From Corinectria fuckeliana (taxonomy: Eukaryota; Ascomycota; Sordariomycetes; Hypocreales; Nectriaceae): DNA of 64,000 nucleotides. Numbering within the stretch: position 1 is the stretch's first letter; the number at the start of each line of letters is the position of its first letter. The DNA is taken from contig WPDH01000028.1 of the NCBI GenBank assembly GCA_019137255.1, forward strand, positions 1 to 64,000, written 5' to 3'. Under the pieces are notes generated by a model, which was not told the DNA's origin, searched no databases, and saw only the letters and a list, made by a program, of their open reading frames with translations. A program made the position numbers and the translations under genes. Shown one piece after another: positions 32,666 through 44,136 of this stretch.

Positions 32666-33121
32666 ATGCGTCTCGGCAACATCTTTCGATTCTCGGCAAC
32701 TACAATAGTCACAGCCGTGCTACTCCTATCATGCGTCATCCTTCAGCCCATGGCGACACCGGCCTCAGACCAGGGCAGAACCTTTATTGCCCAGCGCAAC
32801 CCCTTGATCCGCCGCGCTGAGGATGTCGGCTCGGCGTGCGACTCGGAAGGCCAGTGGAACTGCATGACAAGCTCGTGGCAGAGGTGTGCTAGCGGGCGGT
32901 GGAGTAAGGAGGTCCAGTGTGCGGAAAAGACGAAGTGCACTCCATCAGGTCACACGACCGAGTTCAGGGTCGAGCTGGAAGGGAGCAACGATGGCGACGG
33001 GAATGGATCAGATAGCTCGAGTGGTTCGAGTACTGGTACAAAGGGAAGCCTAGACAAGGTGATTGTGTTGACTACTTTTGGGCTCTGGGTGCTTGTAGCC
33101 GTTGTCGGTGAACCTTGTTGA
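32666..33121 (+). CDS. Small cysteine-rich secreted protein, possible GPI anchor
   Basis: 151 aa from the ATG at 32666; the frame extends upstream only through a GTG. A signal peptide (TTIVTAVLLLSCVILQ) is followed by a pro-like segment ending in RR-AED at about residue 50, a plausible Kex2 site. The folded part has six cysteines with several tryptophans (SACDSEGQWNCMTSSWQRCA, then GRWSKEVQCAEKTKC), a spacing reminiscent of small fungal wall or chitin-binding-like and effector-like domains, though I cannot name one. A Gly/Ser/Asp linker follows, then a hydrophobic end (VIVLTTFGLWVLVAVVG) that resembles a GPI signal. The last residues EPC after the hydrophobic stretch are slightly unusual for GPI proteins. 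A surface or apoplastic role is inferred only. Confidence 0.72.
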   Translation: MRLGNIFRFSATTIVTAVLLLSCVILQPMATPASDQGRTFIAQRNPLIRRAEDVGSACDSEGQWNCMTSSWQRCASGRWSKEVQCAEKTKCTPSGHTTEFRVELEGSNDGDGNGSDSSSGSSTGTKGSLDKVIVLTTFGLWVLVAVVGEPC

Positions 33122-34896
33122 AAAGGAGGGTGTATGTACCGACGACCCGGCGTTTAGGAGTTCTGGGTAATCCCAAAAGGCGCCATTTGCCAAGGTATAT
33201 ATTCACACATCACGTTACCGACTTCTGCCTTCGCCTCCTATCAACGGTGAAGTGATTCTTCTACATAGCACGCGGCTCAACCCAGTCGGCCTGAGGAACG
33301 AGTGGATGACAGGGCGAGAGCCAAGGCTTAGATTTACGAATCCTTGCTCGGGTTAATACAGCTCCAGCACTAGCTCCTCCTGGCCGCGGAAAGCCGTTTA
33401 AGCCCAGGCGTGTCTCGGTCCTTCATCAACAAGAGGTCCTCTAGGTTCTGTCGCCCTTGTCGTCGACCTGTTCGAGACTCGGGGCTCTATTCCGGCGAGC
33501 CACCGACAATCGAATGCCGAAAACCCGGAGTGCAGCAAAGTCGGACAATTCGACATGGATGCGCGCGAGTAGGAACTCTAAAGGGTAAAGGAGTATCACA
33601 GGGGGGCACTAACAAATACATCTATCGCTATGAGCACTACTAGTAAACTCAATCATAACCATATTTTATAACAATAAAATCCTTCACAATATACAGTGGG
33701 ATGCAGAAGATTTGAACCCTCTTTAAGTCACTAGTCACGTGCCGAGAATTTTCAGTGTGTGTCTATTACTTGATTAGGTTAGTGTCCACTTTCAGTACTT
33801 GAAAACGGGCTCATACTTTTTGCACCCCACTGTAATACATAGGCTAATACTATCCCTAATATCTGTCCTCAAGTACTGCCTATTGGGGTGGACGGAGGAT
33901 GCATACTTCGTACATAGGTCTCTGAGAAACATGCCCACCAATCAACCAACCCATGTCGACCGCCTTCGTGTCGTATTTTTTTTTCGACATATTTCAGACA
34001 GAGAGGAACGGAAGAGTCGGCAACAATACGGGTTTCTCCCCCCTGTGCGTTCCTTGGAAAATCTTAACTACTATGTAGGTTCCGCCGCATCGGGAACGGA
34101 AGACAGGATGGGCCCGAAGAGGAAATTCAGGTCTGGTCCAAAAAGGCACTGCGCAGAGAGAGAGAGAGTAGATAGCTAGCTTCCAAGTACTCCAACTTGA
34201 ACTGGCGATGTGCCCCCCGCAATGTGCCCTCAACGGATCCCCCCATCAGCAATAGTCCGTGGACCCTAGCATATAATACCTGTGGGAATAAGAAGCAAAT
34301 AAATTTCCCGGCCATGTCGTTCGCATGTAAGTCGCATCTGCCAAGTTCGGGTCCCAAGTCCGCGGTCGACGTTTCCGTTTTTCCGTCTTCCATCACCCTT
34401 TCTTCATCTCGTGTCGGTTCCTAGTACCTTGGACCTTTTTTAACTTGCGTACGAAGTACTCAACCAGGGCCGGCCCCTTGCTTCTTCCCTGCTCATTCGC
34501 TCGTTTGCGCAACCCCCGTTTCCCGATTCCAGCCTTTTGTTGCTCCTGTTTCACCAATGCCCCCCGAACCGGACGACACCTGGTTTCTCCTCCAATCGGC
34601 GCCCGTCTGTCCGTGTATTCCCAGCGCTGTCGCGATGCGAGCCGTGCATGGCCTCAACCCTGCTGCCGAATGCAGGCGAAGGCGAGGGCGATGCATATAC
34701 TATGTATACGCCAGGTCGGCGGCGGTCAACTTGATGGGTAATTATTAGCCTTGGCTTCTTTGGCTTCTGTTTGACTCTGTTTGCCTTTTTTGTTCTTCCT
34801 CTGCTTGGCCTTGGCTTTGATTCTTGGTTCCTGTTTCTCCTGTCATCCAATCGCACGGGTTGCGGCTTGACTTGAAATCCCATCACCATCACCATC
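33122..34896. other. Intergenic, contains one MITE
   Basis: Apart from the 139-bp MITE (separate entry) no gene is supported. TACGAAGTA motifs occur at 33904 and 34450. The last few hundred bases, with TTGG/CTTTG-rich runs and the CATCACCATCACCATC sequence just before the ATG, are the promoter and leader of the lyase gene. Confidence 0.5.
33694..33832. mobile_element. MITE, 139 bp, Tc1/mariner-type ends (element C)
   Basis: The left end is CAGTGGGATGCAGAAGA; the right end complement is CAGTGGGGTGCAAAAAG. About 20 of the first 26 positions match, finishing GAACCC/GAGCCC. TA dinucleotides flank it at 33692-33693 and 33833-33834. CAGTGxxxTGCAAAA-type ends with TA duplication are characteristic of Tc1/mariner elements. 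There is no coding capacity. Confidence 0.82.
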
Positions 34897-36590
34897 ATGC
34901 TTTCTTGGAAAAGCCTGGCGGTGCTTCTCGTGAGCGCCGTCCCGGCTCTGGCAGCCTTCGGCGTCACCGAGTCTACCGCCAGCTATGTCGTCGACACGGG
35001 CAGCTCCAATGCCTTCGTCGTCACCATCAAGCGCAGCGACTGCTCCATCACGTCCCTGAAGTATCGCAGCACCGAGTACCAGTACTCGTCCCAGACCTCG
35101 CACATTGCCTCTGGCCTGGGTTCGGCTACCGTCTCGTACACTACCATCAGCAGTGAGTCCCCGTCCGCCGCAAGAGAATCTTCGGGGCCGCTCTAACCGT
35201 CATTCTCTTCCTTCCCGCAGGCAACTACATCAAGGTCAAGTGTGTCGCCAGCAACAGCGACTTCGACCTGACGCACTACTACGTCTTCAAGAATGGCGAG
35301 AGCGTCATCTACATGGCCACCGACACCACCTCGGAGCCGGCCATCGGCGAGCTGCGGTACATCACCCGCCTCGACCGCTCCAAGCTGCCCGACGAGTATC
35401 CCTTCGGCGACGCCTCCAACACCTCGGGCGGCTCCGCCGTCGAGGGCTCCGACGTCTTCCTCGTCGACGGCGAGACCCGCTCCAAGTTCTACTCGTCGGA
35501 GCGCTTCATCGACAACGACGTCTACTGCTTCCAGAGCAGCGCCGAGGACGTCCACGCCTGCGTGGTTGCGCATGCTTCGCGCTCCTACGAGAAGAGCTCC
35601 GGCGGGCCCTTCTTCCGCGACATCAACTCCAACAACAACGGCGACTTCAGCGCCCTGACCTTCTACATGAACTCCAACCACGCGCAGACCGAGTCCTATC
35701 GCCAGGGCTTCCACGGGCCGTACGCCCTGTCCTTCTCGCGCTCCGGCATCCCCAGCCAGAGCGGGCTCGACTTCAGCTTCTTCAGCGACCTGTCCATCTC
35801 CAACTACATTGCCGACTCGGCCCGCGGCCGCGTCTCCGGCACCGCCACCGGCATCGAGTCGGGCTTCACCGGCGTCGTCCACTGGTACAACTCCGACTAC
35901 CAGTACTGGACCTACGCCTCGTCCTCGGGCGCCTACACCTCGCCCTACATGGTCCCCGGCACCTACACCATGGTCCTCTACCAGAAGGAGCTCAGCGTCG
36001 CTTCCAAGAGCGTCACCGTCACGGCCGGCGCCACCGCCTCGTCGTCCATCGCCGCCACCTCGGACATCACCACCGGCTCGCACACCTCCGTGTTCCAGAT
36101 CGGCGACTGGGACGGCCAGCCCACGGGCTTCCTCAACGCCGCCAACCAGCTCCGCATGCACCCCAGCGACAGCCGCATGTCTAGCTGGGGCCCCGTCACC
36201 TACACCGTTGGCTCTAGCTCCGTCGGTAGCTTCCCCATGGCGCTCTTCAAGTCGGTCAACAGCCCCGTCACCATCAAGTTCACCCTCTCCTCCGCCATCT
36301 CCTCCGCCGCCACCCTCCGCATCGGCACCACCCTCGCCTTTGCCAGCGGCCGCCCTCAGGTGACTGTGGGCAGCTTCACCAAATCCTTCAGCGCGCCCAC
36401 CAAGATCGACTCCCGAGGTGTGACTCGCGGAGCCTACCGCGGCCTGGGCGAGGTGTACGATGCCACCATCCCCGCGGGCACGTTGGTCGCGGGAACCAAC
36501 ACCATCACCATCGATGTCATCTCCGGTAGCTCTGGCGACACCTACCTGAACCCCAACTTCATCTTCGATGCCGTTGAGTTGTTCTACTAG
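34897..36590 (+). CDS. Rhamnogalacturonan lyase, polysaccharide lyase family 4, secreted
   Basis: Two exons (34897-35152, 35221-36590) give 541 aa. The intron has GTGAGT and CCCGCAG, and the split Ser codon restores SYTTIS-SNYIKVK. Signal peptide MLSWKSLAVLLVSAVPALAA. The fold matches fungal PL4 lyases: a large beta-rich catalytic domain (about 20-270, with FGVTES, YVVDTGSSNAFVVTI, ELRYITRLDRSKLPDEYPFG, FFRDINSNNNGDFSALTFYM, YRQGFHGPYAL), a middle FnIII-like domain (GRVSGTATGIESGFTGVVHW, YMVPGTYTMVLYQKEL) and a C-terminal carbohydrate-binding-like jelly roll (FQIGDWDGQPTGFLNA, RGAYRGLGEVYDATIPAG, NPNFIFDAVELFY). These enzymes cut the rhamnose-galacturonate backbone of pectin by beta-elimination, outside the cell. 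Length and domain order are normal for the family. The gene implies growth on plant wall material. Confidence 0.95.
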
Positions 36591-37257
36591 GTTGATCTAT
36601 GATACGTTGTCCGTGACGGCCCTTTCTCTTTTCCACCATGTACATATTCCCCGACGCCGGAACCCGGTACATAGCAGAGCTGTTTTATTTCATCTAAACC
36701 AAAGCCGCCATGTTCATTAAACCTGTTCTAGATACAGTCCACCTTCCAACCTACTTCAAACTGATGACGTCCGTCATGATCTTCGTAGCTACCGGATCCT
36801 CCCGCCAACACGCTCAAGTCGTCGTGTCGTCATTGCCTTCATCTGTATGCTCCATCTCTAGAAGCCCGGTGACGACTCTAGGCCTCTGATTGGATCTAGC
36901 GCCCAACAGCCCGAATCCTTCTTCCAAAAGAGGAAACGCAAGCGCGCCGTGATCCACTTCATGAACCCCGTCATGCCGGACTTTGCGGAGTTGACCAAGT
37001 GCTCACCTCAGCCACCGTGTTAAGGACGTAGGGCTCAAATGCCGCAGAGGTCAGTGGCATAGTAGCTCTGGGTACTAACACTTGCGGGCCATTCCAGCTT
37101 CGTTCGTGCATATGGATGTGGATGTCTATGTAAGGTTCTGGAATGGTATAAGTAAATGAGGAGGGAAGTTTCCTGACAACCCTCCTGTTATTCGTTGCTC
37201 TCAATCCCTTTCCATATTCTGCATCGCCATAATCAAGGATTCTCTTCAAATAAAAAA
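36591..37257. other. Intergenic between lyase and SDR genes
   Basis: No gene or repeat was recognised. The final stretch before 37258 is AT-richer and ends in an A7 run just before the ATG. Confidence 0.5.
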
Positions 37258-38454
37258 ATGGCATCTTCGCAAGGCACCATACTGTTGACTGGCGCCAACG
37301 GCGGTCTTGGTTCTGCCATCGTCGCCGACCTTCTCAAGAGGCCTGAGCTGGCCGCCTACACCGGCGTGTACACCGTCCGGAAAGCTGCAACGGCCACACA
37401 GCTCAAGAAGGTCCTGGATGCGGGGCCTACGTCCCACAAGCATGAGATTGTCGACTTGGATCTCAGCTCGCTAGCGAGTGTTCGAGAGGTGGCTACCGAG
37501 ATCAACCGCCGGGTCGCAGCAGGAGAGTTGCCTCCTATCAGGACACTTATCCTCAATGCCGCCTACCAAGACCACGAAGAACTTGTGAGTGTTTTTTTTT
37601 CCTGCTCAGGGGAGCCGAAGGAATACCGAAGGCTGACCATCGTAGAGCATGACAGCGGACGGTTATGAGACAACCTGGCATGTCAACTACCTTGCGAACC
37701 AGTTGCTGTCCCTCATGCTTCTCCAGAGCATGGACAAGGAGAAGGGCCGGATTCTGATGCTGGGCAGCTGGTCTCATGAGTGAGCATTCTTCTCATAGCA
37801 TCTAAACATCTCAGTATTTCTGATATCGGCTTAGCATTGACGATAAACGCAACAACATTGGGAGCGAGGCGTACAAGGGCCGCGCCGAGCTATTCCCTAG
37901 TGTGGAGGAGCTCGCCAAGGGGACGTGGAGCACTCCTGCAGATGGCGACGGATGGTACACAGGCTACCGACGATACGGAGCAAGCAAACTTTGCGCCGTC
38001 ATGCTCATGTGAGTAATGATCAACGGTACACTGTTCAATATGGCTTACGAATTCTAGGCACGAACTCGCCAATCGCACTGGTACGGACCCGGAGCTGTCC
38101 AACATCACAGTCGTCGGGCTGGACCCCGGTGCAATGAGCTCAGACTTGACCCGACGCGGCAGCTCTGCCATGCAGTTTAACATCAAGTGGCTGCTCCCCA
38201 TTGTGGCGTACACGGCGAACAAGTTCAACCCGAATGGTGCCATGCGACCGCTCTGGAAGAGTGCAGGCGATGCGGTACGGCTGTGCTTCGACGTCGATGC
38301 CCCCAAAGGAAAGCTGCTTTACCTGAACGGCACAGACGAGCTTGAGACGTCAAAAGAGGCGAGGGACGCGGTGAAGAGAAAGTCCCTGTGGGATTATGGG
38401 CTTGTTGCAGCCGGGATTACGCAGAGCGATACAGTTTTGAAGAACTGGCAGTAA
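37258..38454 (+). CDS. Short-chain dehydrogenase/reductase, 4 exons
   Basis: Exons 37258-37584, 37646-37779, 37835-38008 and 38058-38454, total 343 aa. All introns are 49-61 nt with GTGAGT/C donors and TAG acceptors, and the joined frame is continuous. The Rossmann cofactor motif TGANGGLG is at residues 11-18. LILNAAY corresponds to the NNAG-type segment. The catalytic pair is Y201-x3-K205 (YGASK). VVGLDPGAMSSDLTR is the usual post-catalytic PG loop. It therefore reduces or oxidises a hydroxyl/keto group with NAD(P)H. The layout resembles WWOX/retinol-dehydrogenase-like SDRs of fungi. Substrate is unknown. There is no signal peptide, so it is probably cytosolic. Neighbours give no pathway. 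Confidence 0.9.
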
Positions 38455-38610
38455 CATGATGCCCATGCTAGGCAGTCATGATACTGTGGTGTGAGGATTC
38501 TGTGCAATATTTCACCGATGCTTACCTTTATCTTTTAGTTTAGTCAGTAGAGTAATACCGGGTATCTCTTTTGTTCTTTCTTCCGCCAGGACTATGCACA
38601 GATTTGAGCT

Positions 38611-39160
38611 GTGTACTCGCAAACACTGCCGAGACCAGCACCACCGGGTTTTGACGGAGCTAGTGACGACGTTTTAGCCTCGATCTCCGGGAAGGCATTC
38701 ATGGATGCGACGATCCGTGCCCGTGCTAGGATACAACAGTCTCTCGTCTGTCTACCGGCCGAGTTGACTGACGAGACATGCCATCGCTACTTCGTACAGG
38801 GGCAGGCTCCCTACAGTGAATCAGAGGTAAACAGGAGTTTCGAGTGGCCAGGGCAGCTTTCGAAGATAGACTGCAGGGCTAGGAGAGGCGAGAAGGGCGG
38901 AAGGCGTCAAAGTTGCCGGAGGGGTAATTGCGGGCGGTCTCCTGACTATCGGCACTGAAGACTCGAAGAGAAACGTGATGAAGAGGCGGCTAATCGACAA
39001 TTTGGTCCGGACGGTCGAGACGGCAGAAACGGCGAAGAGCCAAGGACAAGGCCTCGAAAGGGAGCCAGGTAGAAGAACGAGGGCAAAGAAGAGGCCTCTC
39101 TGTGCCCTGTGTAAGTACTATGTACTATGTACGAAGCACGAAAGCACTGACCCGCCCTAA
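38611..39160 (+). pseudogene. Probable decayed gene fragment, frameshifted
   Basis: From 38611 a protein-like frame reads SDDVLASISGKAFMDATIRA, then CHRYFVQGQAPYSESEVNRS up to about 38848. At the point where that frame turns into low-complexity Arg/Gly, other frames take over: ARAAFEDRLQG (about 38848-38882, followed by TAG) and then GLGEARRAEGVKVAGGVIAG and GTEDSKRNVMKRRLIDNLV (about 38876-39020). The composition of each piece is coding-like and the pieces are consecutive, suggesting two indels in a former gene. There is no ATG in the first frame before 38701. The family is not recognised. A chance run of open frames in GC-rich DNA is the alternative. Confidence 0.4.
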
Positions 39161-40850
39161 ATTGAAGACGTTCCCCGGGTGCCAGTGGACGGAATCGTCG
39201 TCCTAAAGCAGGTGGTAACCCCCAGTTTCACCCGGCCCCTGCCCCATCTCGGCCCCATCTGAAACAGGCCACTTGCAGGCGGGGCCGTCCCTACAAATTT
39301 ACATGCAAATGGCAGGAGAATAGGTATGCACTATGTGGTAGAACGGGTTGAACTTTGGCCTTTAACTCTAATGGCACGGAACACCCAGACGCTTGTAAGT
39401 AGTTGCTCTATCCTGTCTGGCAGCCTATAAATCGTTGTCATATGCGAGGTACCATAGCAGGCATTGTTGAAGAAGATAGGTACGCAGCCGAGTCCGTGAA
39501 TAGTGATGGCACCCGTGTGGGTAATGCACCTATTCGTAGATATGATGGCAAGGAAAGGCGCCCCGGCGGACACCAGGCCAGTCCGGCTTACACGGGTGCT
39601 GGGGTTCTGCGGCTAGGTAGGTACCTTACGATCCGCTGGCAGTTGGGAGTCGGGACGAATCCATTTAGCCGTCGTGGCAGTGAAGGGACCCTGTGCAGTG
39701 TTATTGCGATGGGCAAGGGTGACAGCTCTTTTTTTATAGAGCGTACAGGGGGGAGGGATGATCCCAGGGTATCATTGGCGATGGGACCGAGTATCCCGCT
39801 GTCGTCTTGGAGCACCAGAGAGATTTGTTGAAGCACGATGGGTGGTCAACTGTGTAATGATTTGGTGCCGACGCGGCAACAAGACAAAGAACGATTGAGG
39901 TTTTGGACAAAGGACAGACAGCTCAGGCGCCTTAGAACCTGGGAAAGGCCCGCGCTGGTTAATTAGCGCCCGCGCCAGCAAACAGCGCCTGAACTGAGAT
40001 CCCAGGCCTCATCAGGCACCTCCCAGACCCAGTCAAGCCGCCTCGCCAGCGTCGTGCTGCCACAGCGCTTGTGGCGTCGTGACATTGGGCTCAAGTCGGC
40101 AGCCAGCCAACAGCAACAGCCGTGGAACCACCTAAACTGCGTCAAAACTACGCGGCCTAACCTAGGGTGCCTGCATTTACATGGTTGGCTGACGGCACTC
40201 GAAGAACCAGCAAAGTCAACAAACCCCGTCATTTTTTCCATGTTCGCTCCCTGGTTCATTTGCCTGCAGTACAGAATCGGGGAGATGCTTGCTTGCATGT
40301 GTGCAGCTACCAGCTGTTAAATTAAGACAGGTATTAGATGATGGCCCAACAACCAGCGCCGCACCTTGGCCCTTTTCTTAAGACCGGATGAGCCGCTCCC
40401 ATGCTGTTCCTTGCTGTAAATCATTCGCACGCTCTCTTCGAAATTCGTCTGGCCTGGAGCTGACACAGTCGACGCATTCGCCGACCTCATTCTTCTTTGT
40501 TGACTAACTGCCATTTGATATTCCATGTACCTGTCTATTCACTCATTCACTCGCTCGCTCACATAACCACTCACTCATTCGCCTTGCTTCTCACAGAGAG
40601 ACAGAGCTAATAGCAGAGACGACCCATCATCATTGCTTCTAGAACCAACCTCCGCCACACTTTATCCCCCGCCTTTGCCGGTCTCCGGCCGATCGTTTCG
40701 ACTCTTGTGCGCCTAAACTCGTCAGCGGGTTCTCTCATCGCCAGCTCGAGCTGAAACGTGGTCTCGGGCAACCAAAAATAACAACCAGTGACTCGACTGC
40801 TGGTGCTCAGCCACTTCTGTTTCTGGTGCCAGCCGTTGACAATTGGCGAG
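39161..40850. other. Intergenic, leader of the coiled-coil gene
   Basis: No supported gene. There is a CACTCA/TCACTCG-type short repeat near 40537-40580 (ATTCACTCATTCACTCGCTC). The last few hundred bases are probably the promoter and 5' leader for the ATG at 40851. Confidence 0.45.
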
Positions 40851-43773
40851 ATGCCCGTCATGTGGGACGACCTGAAAACCGCTACCGGACCAGGTCCCCA
40901 GCCCAGAATGGTGCCGCCTCAAAGCCTCAAGGAACGGGCCTTTCGCTCCCAGGCGCTGTCACAATCCCAACCGCAACCGCCACAACCGAGACAAGATATC
41001 GACGACGGCGACGACCAGGCTTTTTGGCAAAACGACTTCGACAGCCGCCTCAACGGCCTCGGCATCCGCAACGCCCCCCTCCGGTACGAGGTCCGCCGTG
41101 GCAAAACCGTGCCCCGGCCTGCCTCTGGTCAACAACGTCAACGTCAACTGTAAGTGTACATCCCAGTGATGCCAGTCATGTCTCGTCCGTGATGCATAGG
41201 CCTGGTCTGCCGGTGCGCTGAAAGGGCCCTTGGGATATGCCGCGTTTTCTTGGCTGCCGCAGCACCGCCTCCTTCGATGCAAGCCTACGTCAAGGTGGAC
41301 GCGTGCCAGCTTCGTGCCAGCTTGGGATCCGGATGCTGGCGCAGCAGATCGACTGCCGCATATGGCGCGAAGGAGCCCTATCTTCAGCCCAAGTTTGTCC
41401 GTGAGGGATAGTTGGGCGGTCGTGAAGTCTCGCATTGGTGCGCACGCCGCCCACGCTTCCCGTCCAGCCGGCGCAGATGCATCACGGGCGTGCTTGGGTG
41501 CACTGTTGTCCTAGATCCTTTGTGCTTTATTCTTCTTCCTCCTTCCTCCCTGCCTCCTCCCTCCTTCCTCGTCCTTTTCTCGACTGCCTATACCCGCCGC
41601 CTGTCTTTCTCCTTCCTCGAAATACCTCGCACATGGCCAAACTCAATAACGAATCATCGCGTGGCTGACCTTGCTTCCCGTGACCGCAGCTCCCCTCCCG
41701 TCGACTCTGACGACCCGGAGGCTCCTCCCGCTCATCTTCTTCCACCTCGAAATCCGCGACGACTCAACCCTCACGACTGGCGCCCAACTTCCTCCCTCTA
41801 CGGCGACAACGAACCACAGGACCATCAACATCCGCCCTCTGCGCCTGCCAAGTCCAAGGCACCTGCCAGAGATATGTACGGCCGTCCCTCGACCGCCGAC
41901 ATCTCCCCGCCCAGTTCACCTGACGTTGGTGCGAGACAGCATGGGTGAGTCCGCTTCTTTGATATTCACCACTGCACTGTTGTGTTTCTTGACTATTGCC
42001 TTTCATTTCGTCTCGGCCTGTGTTTCTTTTTTTTATTTAGGTCGCGTCTACGTTGAGCCTTGGTCATATGAAAATCCTTGGCTCTCGCAGTACAACTTCT
42101 TCAACCGCTTCTCTTGCTTCCGCCGATCGCTGTCTCTGCCAGCAGCCACCTATTTCCAGATGAAGATTAAGTGGCGGAAATTCCGAACATCTTGGCTGAT
42201 TCAGTGTCTCGCATATAGAGAATATCCCGATGATGTCTCACCTATCGATGAAGGCCCCGACCTGTCTCAGCAGGAGCCCCTCCACGGCATGCGAAACACC
42301 TCTCTACAAGAGCCTCGGAGCCACATCCCAACGATGCGCCGCGAAAGGCGAGCTGAGCAGGACAAGGCTGCTCCAAGGCTGAAGGAATCGAGGTCCAAGG
42401 ACGTGCTGCGGGATCAGCAAAATGACTTAGTTCAACATCCTTGGGAAGCAGTACCAGGTCCACACGATGGACCCCACGCAGGTCGAGCAGGGTTCGGACT
42501 CACTACCACTGTTACTGGGCCTCAGACTACCCGATCAGGCAACCATGCACCAACTTTTGGGCAGCGCATGCGACAGCTTACCAGAGGAAAGACGGAGCCT
42601 GTCGAGAATCGGCCGCCATGGAATGGAGCCAGCGGCCGTGCGCCGCTGGTTGATCCTGTCCGGGATGATCCAGGTGCCGCACCTCTCGGTCTCGCACGTC
42701 GGAATAGTAAGCGTGGTGGGCGAACTGGTGGTGTCTCGCCTGAAACGTCCAACATGGCTGCCTCGACTGTCCGACGATTGCTGCCTTCCAGGTCCAACCA
42801 AAAACTCAAGGAGGCTTATAAAACACCATCTCCAGAGCCTAGCCCGCACAGAGCACCCTCCCACGCATATCCCAGTCCTCCCTACAACGACTCTCCAGTT
42901 TCACAGTCTCATGCCCCTGCCCCAACGAGTCGCCCTGCGCAAGCTGCGCCCCGCCTTGCTCCCATTTTACCTGACCCAAACAAGGCCATCAAGAGGAAGC
43001 CGTCCCCCTCAACTCATGTTCAATCCCACCAGCCTCATAACTCGACTTCGAGCTCCCTCTATACAGCCTATACTGACCAAAGCGTGGCGACCTACGTCCC
43101 TCGCCTCTCCACGGCAGTGCCGACGAGTCCCTTCTCAGCTGAGGACCCCTGGGTGCCTCCCCCTTCCCGTTTTAGCGTCACGACTTGCAACACAACGACT
43201 CCCGATTCTCCTCGTCAATCGATCGAAGAGGAACGTCCTCCAATGCCTACTCCGCCGAAGCAATTCTCTTCAGTGATGGACCGTAGGAGGCCTGTCCCTG
43301 GTGGCGACAACGGGAAGCCACCTACTGACGAAGAGCCAATCGTTATTTCAATCAAATCTACACTTTCATCGAGCAAGACGAGGGCTGGACCGCCCAGTGC
43401 TGACCGCCCCTCCTCCATCGTGTCGACCACCAAGGCACTCCCCCCGGCACCGCCAGAGTTACAGTCTGCAGGCGATCGCGTTGCATATCTCAACGCCCGG
43501 CTCGACAGTTTGGCCCACCGTCGGGCCAACATAAACAAGTGCATCAAGCAAATGACGGAATTGATGCCGACAGACCACCTGATGTCGAGCATAGAAGTTT
43601 TGCGCAAGCGAGAAGTCGAGAAACAAAAGGTGGAGGATCTCAAGGAGGAGTTGGCAGAGATTCAAGGAGAAGAACACGAGTTGGGCTTGAAGCTCTACCG
43701 AGCGAACAAGCGCTTGGAGAGAGAGTCGGACTTTGAGGGCTCGGCACTTTGGGTTAGAAGAGCTACAGGCTGA
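40851..43773 (+). CDS. Uncharacterised Pro/Ser-rich protein with C-terminal coiled coil, 3 exons
   Basis: Model: 40851-41149, 41690-41944, 42219-43773, giving 702 aa. Intron 1 (540 nt) has GTAAGT and GACCGCAG with branch GGCTGAC. Intron 2 (274 nt) has GTGAGT and ATATAG; both joins restore frame (RQRQL-SPPVDSDD and ARQHG-EYPDDVSPID). The N terminus carries WQNDFDSRLNGLGIRNAPLR and, in exon 2, RRLNPHDWRPTSSLYGDN. The middle is disordered, with many SPxP stretches. The last about 110 residues form a heptad-rich coiled coil (RVAYLNARLDSLAHRRANIN, then EVEKQKVEDLKEELAEIQ). No domain name is assigned. A scaffold or cytoskeletal/polarity role is possible but only inferred. The large upstream intron and pyrimidine-rich tract (41500-41640) suggest transcriptional or splicing control. 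Confidence 0.7.
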
Positions 43774-44136
43774 GGTCGGTCGGTCGGCTGTGTTTGAACA
43801 TTGTATGGGCGGTTAAATGGAAAGTCAAGGGTCAAGGGTCAAGGGTCAAGGGTCAACTCTCCTGGAGTATTACGAACATGGTGTTGAGGTTTATTATGCA
43901 TGGCAGGCGGAGTCTGTTCAGTTCTTTTTTCTTCTATTTTGTTAGCATCATGTTCGCGCTGCTGGCTTGGCGAAGATACCTAGAGGTTTCGAAGTTATTT
44001 CGGGCCGGTCGAGAATTGAAGCTGGTGTATTACATGTACATGATACTAATGTATGCTCGCCTAAACTCGAGGCTTGCCTTGCCTCTTGGTGACTTGTTCC
44101 TTTAAAGTCTCCAAAACCTTACTCCCCCAATCATCA
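43774..44136. other. Intergenic with a GGTCAAG tandem repeat
   Basis: Contains about five tandem copies of the 7-mer GTCAAGG (43823-43856), then AT-richer sequence. It probably forms the 3' regions of two convergent genes. Confidence 0.7.

Noticed and set aside
32266..32820. 184-codon ORF upstream of the Cys-rich gene
   Set aside because: Overlaps the start of the well-supported secreted protein in another frame and lacks any domain; treated as promoter/leader.
35105..36184. Long Arg/His-rich plus ORF and a long Gly/Val/Asp-rich minus ORF across the lyase gene
   Set aside because: Frame shadows of the strongly C-biased codons of the pectin lyase.
42041..42218. Acceptor at 42040 as the start of exon 3 of the coiled-coil gene
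   Set aside because: With the donor at 41945 it gives a frame that stops within a few codons; the acceptor at 42218 restores the long frame.
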